Positions 47,090 to 58,290 of a stretch of 64,000 nt of DNA are shown here, piece after piece; position 1 is the first letter of the stretch, and every line of letters begins with the position of its first letter. Source of the stretch: Isoetes taiwanensis (taxonomy: Eukaryota > Streptophyta > Lycopodiopsida > Isoetales > Isoetaceae). The DNA lies in contig JAJEKV010000032.1 in NCBI GenBank assembly GCA_021234155.1, forward strand, positions 10,300,099 to 10,364,098, written 5' to 3'. The notes beneath the pieces are model-generated. The model was not told the DNA's origin. It did not search any database and saw nothing but the letters and a program-made list of their open reading frames with translations. A program made the position numbers and the translations under genes.

Positions 47090-47860
47090 TTTTTTTGTCA
47101 GCTTGTCGCTTTAAAGTCAGTGTATTGGCACTTTTTTGTCATCCTATTGTTGCTTCAAAGTTTGTTTATTGTCAATTTATTGTCATTGTATTGACACTTT
47201 GATGACAATTTATTGTCACTTTATATTCACTTTTTTGTCACCCTATTCTCTCCCTTTTGTCACATTTGAGGCATTCTATTGGCACACTATTGACACATTT
47301 GTGCAAGTTTTTCTCCAAATCTTTGTCAAAGTTATGACATTTTATTGTCACACTATGGTCAAATTTATATCATTTCTTTGTCACTACTTTTGTCATTCTA
47401 AAGTCAGTCTATTCACACATTTTTGGCACATTATTTTGTCAAAACTTTGTCATTCTATTGTCATAGTTGTGTCATTTGTTGCCACATTATAGTCAGTTTT
47501 GTATCATTTGTTTGTCACCAATTTTGTCAGTGTTAAGTCAATTTATTGTCACATTTTTGATATATGGTTTCGTCAAAACCATGTCATTCTGGTAGTAATA
47601 CGCCTGCTGCTCTCTCTTTGTACTTGGGTCCCATAGGCCAGTTGGTCTCCGTAGAGGATAAAATCATATTCTATTCTATTCTATTGTCACATTATAGTCA
47701 CATTTACATCATCTTTTTGTCACTTTCTTTTGTCACTATTGCATCACTCTATTCTCACATTTAGTGTCATTTGGGTTTCACTATTTTTGTCATTTTTATT
47801 GTCATTTTTGTATCAGTTTTTTGACGTACTATTTTAGTGACAAAAAAAGTGACAATAAAT
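47090..47860. repeat. Right subterminal GTCA array of the CACTA element
   Basis: About forty short units based on TTTATTGTCA, TTTTTGTCA and CATTTGTGTCA cover the stretch. They are interrupted at about 47,590-47,690 by the 3' end of a LINE. Confidence 0.75.
47590..47690 (+). mobile_element. Very short LINE 3' end nested in the CACTA element
   Basis: About 100 bp nearly identical to 26,488-26,580. It starts at GGTAGTAAT (the right half of the 3' hairpin) and ends CCGTAGAGGATAAAATCATA followed by TTCTA units. It must postdate the surrounding subterminal repeat. Confidence 0.85.
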
Positions 47861-47881
47861 CACTGTTCTCTTGTAGTGACA

Positions 47882-48758
47882 AAAAGACGGTAGTGGAACT
47901 TTTGCATCCCCTACATTATTGAGAACAGAATTTAGATCCTTGTTCCTTATCATAATGAAGTTATAAGATATGGATAAACAAAATAAAACCTTAGCATCAA
48001 ATAAAAGCCATGTGAAATAAGTCCTTACAGAGTGCCCGCAAAATTGTGGCAATGGAAAAAACGACTTGTCATGGATCATCAACAATTCATCAACAAAGAG
48101 ATGAAGAACTAAAGAAACACAACATTAGAAATTTGAAACAAACTTCCGTAGGTTGAGGGTTGGGGAGTCCATATTCTCTACATAACAACTTGTTGTTTTT
48201 GCCTTGATCAATCAAATTCCTGACCCTTTTTATCAGAAGACAGCAGCATGTAGAGATGCCCATAACTTGAAAACAAATTATCAATCCATCTTACTTATTA
48301 AAATTGTTTTAAAGAGTTTCAAAGGCACTCACCTGTGTGATCTAGGTTGTAGATCTTGCATAAGGGCAGGAGACGAACACTTCACCAACACCAACATGGC
48401 TCTTGCCATGCAGATAGAGACACAATTCTGAGGCCACTGCATCCAGACCGACCAGATCCAACTGCAATAAATTTATGCGGGTCACCAAAACTCTGTTTCC
48501 ATGCAGCTCAAGGATATGGCTTATCACCATCTAAACGAAATGGCTTCATCATCATCTGGATCTTCAATGATGCAAACAAGTTTCAAATGACGACCTAATA
48601 TATTAGGAGCAGCATTAGACGGAAACCATCAACTGACTACCCAAAACCCTATACCTGGTCTTCAAATCCGACCCTGCAAGATATAATCTAATGGTTATAG
48701 ATCGTAAGTCTAGAGCAAATAGTTTTGAAGGCAAATACATGGCTGCATGCCGAGCTGT
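47882..48758. other. Region without a recognisable gene
   Basis: Flanks the CACTA element on the right. Only short frames are present and nothing could be assigned. Confidence 0.5.
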
Positions 48759-51225
48759 GCTCCCCTCTTGATCGAATAAGGTGGAGCGAAGCCAAAAGAC
48801 AGAAGAAGAATTCGGAATGGATAAAAACCTAGAATAATTGTTTTTTACGAAAAGCCACAAACCGATTTTTGGAATGCCTATAAACTTTTGCGGCAGCTAT
48901 TAGCTTCTAGACCTTAGAAAACTAACCTGGGAAAAAAATCCAAAAAGTTTTTGGAATGTCGGAAAAACCAAATTTAAAAAAATAGATATTAAACATTTAT
49001 AAGGTTTTATTTTAAAATGTGTATTCTTAAATGGAGAGACATTCATTATACTTATTTGGCTATTGGAAGGATATGCTTGCATAGTGCTCATGGTTCAAAC
49101 CCCCAAGCATGTCTTGCAACAGTAAAGCGACTTCTGCATTACACATAAAACTGTTGTTTCTAGTCCAAATTTTGAGTGCGATATCTTTTTGCCAGCAATG
49201 TACCCTTTTGCATCAGATCCATATGGGGATAAAAAATTGGTGCTCTACCACAACAACACTGTTCATCAAACAACTCAAGCGCTACAAGTTGTCTTAAATA
49301 TCTACTGTAAATTGGAACCACTTCGAGAGATTAAGAAATATCGAAACTATGACATACAACAACATATTAGACCTTTATCTAATCAAATGTACATGTCAAC
49401 ACAATATACCCAACAACAAATAAAAACATGGGTTGATTGTTGTGAAAAATATCTAACGAGTCTCAAAAAGTAAGCAATGTTGCAAAACTTGCCACAATGC
49501 AATACATGTCAGCAACCATGCTTGCTATGTTGTAGACAAATAAGATTTTAGCATGCACAAAATGGATTCACTAGGTCTTCTTGCAAAAAATACTATTCCA
49601 AATGCATGTTCTAGATTTTTCATGATGCTACTACAAAGAAAGTAGGTAGATGGATAAAGTTTTAACGTCCATTGAGCCACTAAAGGACTATGGGATGGTA
49701 CAATGAGTAGGGCATCAAGCCTAAAACAGGGGCCAAGGCTAACAAAATGATATAAAATAGAGCCAAATCCCCAAACCAAAAGAACGAACGCATAGCCCAA
49801 ATAGTCATAAGAAAATGGAGGCTACACAAGAGGCTGCGTCAAGATATATGTTCACATCTTTAAAAGTGCTCATTTGCATCTTCCTCCATATTTCTCCTAC
49901 CATTGCTTGCTTGTACAAGGAGCCAAATTAGGGCCATTTTCTAAACATGGTATAACTTTTGTGGTAAAATCTTCCTATAGAAAGGTTTTCCTAAATGCCA
50001 TACTCCTCTCCTAAGTCTAGAGTACTCCTCTCTTGATCGAATAAGGTGGAGCGAAGCCAAAAGACAGAAGAAGAATTCGGAATGGATAAAAACATAGAAT
50101 AATTTTTTTTTTTTACGGAAAGCCACAAACCGATTTTCCGAATACTATAAATTTTTGCGGCAGCTAAAAGCTTCTAGACCTTAAAAAACTAACCTGGGAA
50201 AAAAATCCAAAAAGTTTTTGGAATGCCGGAAAAACCAAATTTAAAAAATAGATATTACACATTTATAAGGTTTTATTTTAAAATGTGTATTCTTAAATGG
50301 AGAGACATTCATTATACTTATTTGGCTATTTGAAGGATATGCTTGCATAGTGCTCATGGTTCAAACCCCCAAGCATGTCTTGCAACAGTAAAGCGACTTC
50401 TGCATTACACGTAAAACTGTTGTTTCTACTCCAAATTTTGAGTGCGATATCTTTTTGCCAGCAATGTACCCTTTTGCATCAGATCCATATGGGGATAAAA
50501 AATTGGTGCTCTACCACAGCAGCACTGTTCATCAAACAACTCAAGCGCTACAAGCTGTCTCAAATATCAACTGTAAATTGGAACCACTTCGAGAGATTAA
50601 GAAATATCGAAACTATGACACACAACAACATATTAGGCCTTTATCTAATCAGATGTACATGTCAACACAACGTACCCAACAACAAATAAAAACGTGGGTT
50701 GCTTGTTGTGAAAAATATCTAACGAGTCTCAAAAAGTAAGCAATGTTGCAAAACTTGCCACAATGCAGTACATGTCAGCAACCATGCTTGCTATGTTGTA
50801 GACAAATAAGATTTCGGCATGCACAAAATGGATCTACTAGGTCTTCTTGCGAAAAATGCTATTCCAAATGCATGTTCTAGATTTTTCATGCTACTTCTAC
50901 AAAGAAAGTAGGTAGATAGATAAAGTTTTAACATCCATTGAGGCCAAGGCTAACAAAATGAAATAAAATAGAGACAAATCCCCAAACCAAAAGAACGAGC
51001 TCATAGCCCAAATAGTCATAAGAAAATAACAGGAGGCTACACAAGAGGTTGCGTCAAGATATATGTTCACATCTTTAAAAGTGCTCATTTGCATCTTCAC
51101 TCCATATTTCTCCTACCATTGCTTACTTGTACAAGGAGCCAAATTAGGGCCATTTTCTAAACATGGTATAACTTTTATGGTAAAATCTTCCTATGGAAAG
51201 GTTTTTCTAAATGCCATACTTGTTT
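48759..51225. repeat. Tandem duplication of a 1.26-kb block containing repeat R and a LINE-like tail
   Basis: Unit 1 runs about 48,759-50,020 and unit 2 about 50,026-51,225, in the same orientation and with high visible identity from CTCTTGATCGAATAAGG to CTAAATGCCATAC. Within each unit lie an inverted copy of repeat R (compare 8.5 and 12.7 kb) and, minus strand, a LINE-like 3' end at 49,645 / 50,905 (TAAAGTTTTAAC(G/A)TCCATTGAG). Unit 2 lacks about 70 bp there. The shared 94-codon frame (49,189-49,473 and 50,455-50,739, both containing HIRPLSNQMYMSTQ) is not a family I recognise and is repeat-derived. Confidence 0.85.
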
Positions 51226-51714
51226 TAACATGTCCCAAAATATATCACGCTTATCACAGAAGCATTGGGGAAGGAAGGAAAAAATTCTTATTTCATTTCA
51301 TTATAGTTGGACGAAAGCAAAGGTTTTAATCAAAATAGACAAACACAATATTCTTTCAAAGGCAATTAAAAGTGCAAATTATATGAAACGGACTAAAAGA
51401 CATTTAACGTGTTTCTATCGAACTAAATTAACAAGTGCTCTGACCATGCCATGTTCGCACTTCAGCATGTTATGCAATACTTCCCATTACTACCTATAGA
51501 AAACCTTCTAGTCCCTTTCTGGAAAATGACATTGATTTATTAGGAGCACGGATTTTTCAACATCAATTGGACCAATTGGGATATGAGATGTACAACAAAA
51601 CACCACTTATTCATCTTTTATTACACATGCATGAACAAACAATTCAAAGAGATACGAACTTTTGGGTTATATACAATATAAAATATTGATTTACAAATGA
51701 ATTTGAAACTATGG
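51226..51714. other. Region without a recognisable gene
   Basis: Begins with the TAACATGTCCCAAAATATATC stretch shared, inverted, with 30,731-30,750. The last part is probably the 3' untranslated region of the neighbouring minus-strand gene. Confidence 0.45.
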
Positions 51715-52206
51715 TCAATAATTTGGAAGACAAACATGCTTTAGAGTAGGTGGGGGTTGCACTGGAGGTGGATGTTTAGGGGTTGGTGGAGAATGTGTTG
51801 GAGGCGGGGGAGGAGGCGAATGCAGATACTTGCGTGTAGAAGGTGGGGGAGGGGGAGGGGGTGATGAATGTCTAGGAGGTGGGGGATGTGAGGATGGCGG
51901 CGGTAGTGTTGTATATTCACAACCTGCAACGAAATCTTTGCCTCTAGCCTTTGTAACAACTTTCACGTGCTGATTAAAGCAACTATGGTCGCAAGTGCTA
52001 CTAGGTGGTATACATTGGCACAAATCGTGTCCGCTTTGAAACATGTTGATTGCCTTCTTACATGCCCCTGAAAGCGCATTGCTCCCTGCAAGCTCACGAG
52101 AACATTGAATGGTGAAATCACGACATTGAGATGTTTGAGAAGTGGCCATACTTGGAACAGCCAGGGCGAGCAAGACAAGCACCCACATTGTTGAATCTCG
52201 AACCAT
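51715..52206 (-). CDS. Secreted cysteine-rich, proline-rich protein
   Basis: 163 residues. Residues 1-23 form a clear signal peptide (MWVLVLLALAVPSMA core). A compact domain with eight Cys (28, 35, 49, 63, 65, 72, 76, 96; the CXC at 63-65 sits in HDLCQCIPP) is followed by a Pro/Ser/His-rich tail with runs of four to seven prolines and PPTPKHPPP-type repeats. This resembles plant hybrid proline-rich or cell-wall proteins, but the Cys spacing lacks the CC pair of lipid-transfer proteins, so I leave the family open. The start at 52,206 is preferred over an upstream in-frame ATG because a TATA box lies only about 44 bp upstream of it. Probable location: extracellular matrix. Confidence 0.75.
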   Translation of the reverse strand: MVRDSTMWVLVLLALAVPSMATSQTSQCRDFTIQCSRELAGSNALSGACKKAINMFQSGHDLCQCIPPSSTCDHSCFNQHVKVVTKARGKDFVAGCEYTTLPPPSSHPPPPRHSSPPPPPPPSTRKYLHSPPPPPPTHSPPTPKHPPPVQPPPTLKHVCLPNY

Positions 52207-52248
52207 GGCTTGTGAATTGTGAATGTCAAGTAATGGGGAAGAGGGAGC

Positions 52249-52258
52249 ATATATATAG
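52249..52258 (-). promoter_or_regulatory. TATA box of the Cys/Pro-rich protein gene
   Basis: CTATATATATG on the minus strand, centred about 47 bp upstream of the chosen ATG. It would place transcription start near 52,220 and exclude the longer open frame that begins at 52,281. Confidence 0.6.
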
Positions 52259-52599
52259 TTTGTATTTTGCCAAAGGTCCAAAGGTCTTTAGCCAAAGGTC
52301 CAAAGGATCCGGGAAAAGGCTATCGACGCTTCTGCTTCCCGCATTGGATGTACAGGTGCTTACCTACTGCCTTCGCCAAGGGTCCTAGCCCTCAAGTCGT
52401 GTATATAAGACAGAGGTAAGCATTTAGATGCATGCCATCACAATCAAGCAGCGCCTCTTCAGAATGTTTTTTTGAAACAAAAAATTAACATCAGTCAGAA
52501 CAAACAATGCTGATACATATAAAATTTTCTTCTCTAATACTTGTTTCTACCTCTGGTTTAGGAAGGCTTCAGTCTTCAATCTTGCTCCTGCACGCTCTT

Positions 52600-55430
52600 A
52601 ACAAGTTGCTTCAGGTTTGGCTTTTGATTCTACATTTTTCCCTTCATAGCTTCCTTGTAAGGATAAGTTTAGGCGCAAGAGCTTAACCAAATTGCAGAGG
52701 ATCTTGAAAGAAACCATTGGAAAAAACATTGGGTCCCTGATAAAGCCACATTATAACGTCATGGATGCCAACGTGTTGTTTGCAGCTTTGGCAAGGAGGA
52801 AGAAGGAAGTTCTAGAGTTTTTTGCCTGTGCATAGTCTGGTAAACTTGTACTTGGGCTTGCCCTCTTCAAGGGGAGGTATTTCTTCGTTTTTGATAAAAT
52901 AATGCACAAGAGATCAGTAAAGAGTTGCCATGGTGTTACACGTGACAGGCAATTACTGTACCTGTCTGGCTTTTAGGCAGATCTATGGGAAGTCAGGCAT
53001 ATTTAAGGAGTCCATGGTATGTCGTACTTCAAGAAAAGAATCTTAATGTCGGACCAGAAGCAAGACATTAGTGACACTTGCAATATATGTGCTAGATTTC
53101 CATGTGAAGGTTCCATCTTGTAGTTGGACAACAAATTTAGTTCTTCTGATTATCTCCTCTGCCCTCTCATGCCATTTCTTTTTATTTAAATAGGAATGAT
53201 CAAATGACGGTTAGAAGATTGTAATCTCATTTCTTTATGCTTTAGATTCTGAGGCTCAACTGGGAATTATATTTTTACACCAGGAACCTATCCAAGTGCA
53301 GTATGAGACGAAGCATTCTTGAATTTGAAGAGACCAAAGGTAATATGGCTTCATATTCTCTTAGCATAGGGCAAGAGAAGCGCGTAAGTTCTCCCATCTG
53401 TTCCAATGGTTTAAGGCAACTATAGTGTGCTTGCATCCAATGGTTTTGCAGCTCTAAACAGCCAATGTTAGGTAAACCACTTCCCCCCGTTATAGACTCA
53501 GGAAAGTGAAGAAAGAGGACCCTAATTCTGCGTGTTTAACAAATATCTTGAGTCTTAAATTTGATATCAATTTCACGAAAGACAAGCTGGATTTTTTCTT
53601 TATGACTGGATTTGTTGTTATTGTTGTGGAATACTCCTCACGATCTTATGTTTCTTGAATCTTAAAATGGCATGATGCATTGGCATGGAATAAGTGTGAT
53701 TATGTTGCTAAATAATTGGGTCTATTTTCTCACTCCACAAAATAGAAGGAACTAACAGATAGGCAATGATTACATCTTTCTTGCAGGAAGTGCATTAGCA
53801 AATATGTATGGCAACCACTCAGTTTTGAAAAGAATAGAGTTAGTTATCTCAGAAAGAGATGTGGAAGCGTGGAATAACTTTCTAGCCACTTGGGCCAACA
53901 AGGATAGTTTCTCCAGCTAATACAGCTTGAAGGTCTCAAGCCAAATATAATTTCAATTTCTTACTATTCTGCATGAATCTTTTAGCTTACCAAATACATG
54001 CCTTGGTGCCTTTACATCTGTTCTTTAGTAAGCATGCCATTGGATATTGATATTTTTTGTAGATACCATGGGGACTTAAGCTGTCTCATGGAGGACGACC
54101 TTATGAAGCTATCATAAAATGCCACAGTGTTACCTCTTGGTGCAACAGTGAGTATGGTTATTCAGGTAGTGATGCAACAATGAACATCAAACTTCAGGTA
54201 GTGACATAGGGTACAACATAGGGTACTGCTTCCAACAGAGCATCTTCATGCCATATTTTTGTCTAAATTCTTCCTTGAACTCACTTAGTGTAAGCTTTAT
54301 ACCGTTCATCTTCTTATATTCTCTGAGGTGGAACAGTCAGTGTATTTCATTATTATCTTTGCTTTGAGAACTGGATTTCATCTTTACAGAGAGTTCGAGG
54401 TAGAGTTTAGACTTTCGTTTTACTTCTAGAGAGTGGTTTGGGCTCCCTGATCTCACTTTGTACCGGTGACATTATGTTCTACTGTCACATATGATCATGC
54501 AATTACTTTTACCTTTGTCTTTGTGTGGTTTTGTGGTTTTGCAGCTCTCTGATCTGCCTTTTTTTTTCTTTAGAATGCTCCTTACAAGCAAAAATGTAGT
54601 TCAATTGTCTTTGTACTTCTTGCATTTTGATAAAAGTAGGATATGGTAGAACATGGCAGAGAGGGCAGCTTGATGAAGAGCTGAAGATCATGGATATGGA
54701 GCAGGAGAAAACTTCTGTCCCTGCACTCACTGGTATGCTGCATGGGCGGATATTCCTGCACTAGAAGTATTTGAGGAAATGAGGAAGAATGGCACGAAGC
54801 CAGATGTGATGTGGAACGGGAGGGGGACGGCATTCTTGCCAGCCCCTTGACTTGCAGAATCCGGTCGCGCCGTTGTGGCGGGACCGAATTCTGCAGGTCA
54901 GGGGTCGCGGAAGGGTCCTGTTCCACAACGTCAAGGTAAGATTACCTTATTCTACCAGTTTTGGGTTTTGGGCAGGCCGTTTGCCATTCTTATCCAGAAC
55001 GATCTCAGATTTTGCAAGAACTCATAGCCACTTACCTTGACATATGCATTCTCTAGTATATTGAAAGCGGTCTAACAGCATTAGAACATGGCAGGCTGGT
55101 ACATGCAAATGGACTGTTTTCTGATCTCTTTGTGAGGAGTGCACTTGTTGATATGCATTCCAAAATGTGAAGATTTGAAGAAATCATATGTCATGTGAAG
55201 TTTTTAATAAACTAGCTACTCATGATAATATGGGCAAGCAAAATAGAGTCTCCAAGAACGTTCTCTGCACGCGGGAGGCAAAGAACTTATTAAGCAGTCC
55301 TGTTCCAAAGTTGAAGGTAGATATAGCTGAAGAAAGTCTGCTTTTGGAAAGAGACTGGGCATATGTGAAGTTCTTGATGCTAGCCTTGCAAGGTCAAGCA
55401 ACTTTTTCTCTTTTACTGCTTGAAAATTTT
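52600..55430 (+). pseudogene. Pentatricopeptide-repeat (PLS-class) gene remains
   Basis: Scattered but collinear fragments of a plant PPR protein. GSALANMYGNHSVLKRIELV and SERDVEAWNNFLATWANKD lie at 53,785-53,920. ALEVFEEMRKNGTKPDV is at about 54,757-54,809. After an insertion come TYAFSSILKA and LEHGRLVHANGLFSDLF with RSALVDMHSK (55,040-55,170). These match the P, L and S motif wording of organellar RNA-binding PPR proteins. A degenerate DYW-like stretch (about 52,830) is uncertain. Multiple stops and frameshifts, plus the foldback insertion, make it a pseudogene. Confidence 0.7.
54810..55044 (+). mobile_element. Two-hairpin foldback element, copy A (inside the PPR gene)
   Basis: Module 1 (54,810-54,928) is a long imperfect hairpin whose arms contain GTGGAAC / GTTCCAC and GACTTGCAGAATCCGGTC / ACCGAATTCTGCAGGTC. 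Module 2 (54,929-55,042) is bounded by GTCAAGGTAAG and CTTACCTTGAC in inverse orientation. It separates ...GTKPDV from TYAFSSIL of the PPR frame. The boundary is ambiguous by a few bases: TGA occurs on both sides and could be the target duplication. Confidence 0.75.
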
Positions 55431-55439
55431 TAGCCTAAA

Positions 55440-56890
55440 GGATTGGACTTGAAAATTTTTAGCTTAAAGGGTTGGACTTGATTATTTTTTATTATTTTTT
55501 ATTGTGGACTCAACCAAGGTTACAACCATGGACTTGGTTGTGTTAATTTGACATATAATTCCTTGATCGAGGACGATCAATCCCGGGAAGGGGAAGAATT
55601 GATATGGTGCTCGGGGGGTGCCCTTGCATGGAATAATATTTATTGATATGATCAAGTGAGAAAGTCATCCAGTATGTCTAACCCTTGATATTATCAAAGA
55701 GAAAGCTAAAATAAATCCTGACTTTTATTTAGAAGCAAAAAGGCAAAAAAAGGTGTTGCTACCTATAAATAGAAGGTTAACTTTGAGAAACGAAGGTGTT
55801 GCTACTTATTGGAAAGCCCTCAAAGTTTAGTTTCTAGATTGGATTTGATTGTCTATAGATTCCTTACGGACTGAGAGTTATGCCCAGAAAGGTGCATAGG
55901 GGTCTTCTTTTTATGTTGATGATGAGCCTAGCCTTATCTTCTAGTATTTTCTCTAGCTTCTTGTGTCTTAAGAGAAGTTAAGCGAGTAATGTTAAACTAA
56001 TTTGTCGAAGCTCAAAGAAACAACTACAAGACTAGCCATATAGAAGAATTTAGTTTTTTGTTTCTATACCATAGTATCATAACTACTTATACTTAAATCC
56101 TTATAATGGAGTGTCTCATGCATGAGCAAGCAAGGATAAAAGTTACATAATATGGGATAAATCCATAGGCGATATCAAAGCTAAGCAATAACTGTAAAAC
56201 TAGATGCCATTAAGAACTAAGATAAATTAGAAACTAAAAACATATATCGCCTCACATTATACATGCTTTATATAAGGGACAATTACGGTGTGGTCTTCAA
56301 GTCATGACGGAATCCAAATTTATTGCCAACACTAACTCCACTAAACGACACTAAACCAGTGAGTTCGGATTTATACTTAATGCATCTATAATTACAAAAG
56401 CAATAGCATTCTATGCTCTCTTTTATCAAAACTACAACAAGATCGATTTTTACCACTTGCAAGATGATTATAATGAATAAAAAATGATACATAAGATTGA
56501 TTCTTGCCACTTGTGTGATGATCACAATAGTGCCAGTTGAGGGCGCATCAATGGGTCTTCCAACGGGCAATCCATTGATGCGTTAGCATCTTGTTGAGTT
56601 GCCCGTATGGGAGCAACCCTTGTTATGGAGCGTTGATAAACTATAGTCGCACTTATAAGAGAATATTTTATAAATTATGGTTGCATGAAGCATTCTCTAC
56701 AATATCTTAGAAATTTGTTAGTTTGATTTTTATTTTTATTTTGTTTGGTGCGGGGTGGTGGACTAGTAGCAAAAAAGTGGCTTCAATTTTCCAGTGGCAG
56801 TTTCAGGGTCTAAACTTACAATAATGGACGTAATTGTAAACCCAACATGCAATTTTGGGGTCTAAAGAATATGATGAAAATTAAATTTTG
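55440..56890. other. Region without a recognisable gene
   Basis: Includes a short duplication (CTTGAAAATTTTTAGC at 55,421 and 55,449) and otherwise only short frames. Confidence 0.5.
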
Positions 56891-56899
56891 TATTAAACA

Positions 56900-58290
56900 G
56901 AAAAAGGGTTGGGGGTTTTGGCCATTACTTCGTTCGAGAGGCCACGAGATACATTCTTATTGGAGTCTGCTCGCATATCTCTCCCCTCTGATTCATTGGC
57001 TCAAGATGTATTTTCACATCTTAGCTCAGCAGCATCCTCTCGACAAATTCAATCAGATTATGATCAGTTTGAGATTCGAGATGAATGTTTGTTCCACAAT
57101 GGACTTTTATATTTTCCTGATGCTGTTTCTAGGCTACATGTTCTCCAGGTTTGCCATGATTCGCCTATGGCTAGATATTTTAAAGTAGCCAAGACTCTTG
57201 AACTTATTAGTCAAGAATATTGGTGGCCTAGGCTATGCTGCTTTGTCGAAGTTTTTATTCAATTCGGTAATATCTGCTATCAAGCAAAGGCTCGACGACA
57301 TTTTACACATGGTATTCTTCATCCACTGCCTGTTCCAGATAGATGTTGAAAGAATATTTTGGTGGATTATTCTGGAGATGCCATTCTCTTAGGGTCATGA
57401 TGCTATCATGATCATTGTTGATTGCTTCTCTAAGATAGCTCATCTTATCCCTTGCAATGTCGCCATCACCAATGATGAAACAACTGATCTTCTCTTCTGT
57501 GAAATAGTCAGACTTCATAAATTGCAGACGCCATCATCAGTGATCGTGGATCTCAGTTCGTAGATAGTTTTTGTCAATGACTTTTGGAGAGAAAACAGCT
57601 GATCTTCTCTTTCGTGATGTATGAGACTTCATTCATTGAAGTGATTGTAGACCTCAGTTGGTCTCAAGTTTTTGGAAGCGACTTTTGACGCTATTACATG
57701 TCAACTACTTGTTAACTTTTGGTCATCGTCTTAAAAACGATGGACAAGCAAAACACACTAATCAGACCATGGAGGAGTATTTAAGGTGCTTTATCAGTTA
57801 TCAGTAGGATGATTGGGTCGATCGGCTTCGATCAACTGAATTTGCCTATAATAACTCAGTACATGCTTCCACTGACCATATTCCCTTTTTCTTGAACTCT
57901 GACCAACATCAATCCTAATGACGAGTCCCTACTTGAGAAACTGTAGGCTCTTCAATCAAATATCTAGCACCATCTTCTTGAGGCACAAGAACACTATCGG
58001 TATTATGATAATTTACATCGTCAGGAAGCTCCTACATTTCATGTTGGTAACCTTAGTATAGGGACCTCTCTAGCACACGTTCCTGCAAGAAGCTTGACTA
58101 TCGTTACCTCAGTGCTTACTGGATCAAGGCTCAGATTAACGATGTTACATTCTAGCTCGAGCTTCGCGATCTCCACCAGTGAAAATTGATGACCGCAAGG
58201 AAGATTCTAGGTTTCTTCATCGTTGTCGTATTACTTTGTTGATTGAAAATGATATTGCTATGGTACACGCACTGGGAGTTGTCCAAGCAC
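56900..58290 (+). pseudogene. Ty3/gypsy integrase region, decayed
   Basis: The zinc-binding and linker part reads LQVCHDSPMARYFKVAKTLE, LISQEYWWPRLCCFVEVF and GILHPLPVPDR (56,910-57,349). Next come integrase core pieces: IIVDCFSKIAHLIPC (about 57,410), GQAKHTNQTMEEYLRCF (about 57,740) and FAYNNSVHASTDHIPFF (about 57,840). C-terminal debris (KKLDYRYLS, IND) ends near 58,160. The wording is that of chromovirus-type gypsy Pol. Stops and frameshifts occur throughout, and parts of the core (about 57,530-57,720) are rearranged or duplicated. Confidence 0.82.

Larger units (their letters stand above)
40315..47878 (+). mobile_element. CACTA (En/Spm-type) transposon carrying captured host sequence
   Basis: The left end CACTACAAGAGAATTGG... 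and right end ...TTCTCTTGTAGTG are inverted repeats alike over about 41 bp, both containing TTTATTGTCA and TTTTTTTGTCA. The 3-bp ACA target duplication is present on both sides (40,312-40,314; 47,879-47,881). Length is 7564 bp. Inside are GTCA-rich subterminal arrays at both ends, an intron-containing PDR ABC-transporter segment (41.2-43.25 kb, minus) and a decayed transposase segment (46.48-46.84 kb, plus). A short LINE end is nested near the right terminus. All three superfamily hallmarks (CACTA end, 3-bp duplication, TnpD-like protein) agree. Confidence 0.93.

Noticed and set aside
51715-52281. Longer start for the Cys/Pro-rich protein and a lipid-transfer-protein label
   Set aside because: The extra N-terminus would begin upstream of the likely transcription start given the TATA box at 52,249-52,258, and the signal peptide would become internal. 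The Cys spacing lacks the CC pair of lipid-transfer proteins.
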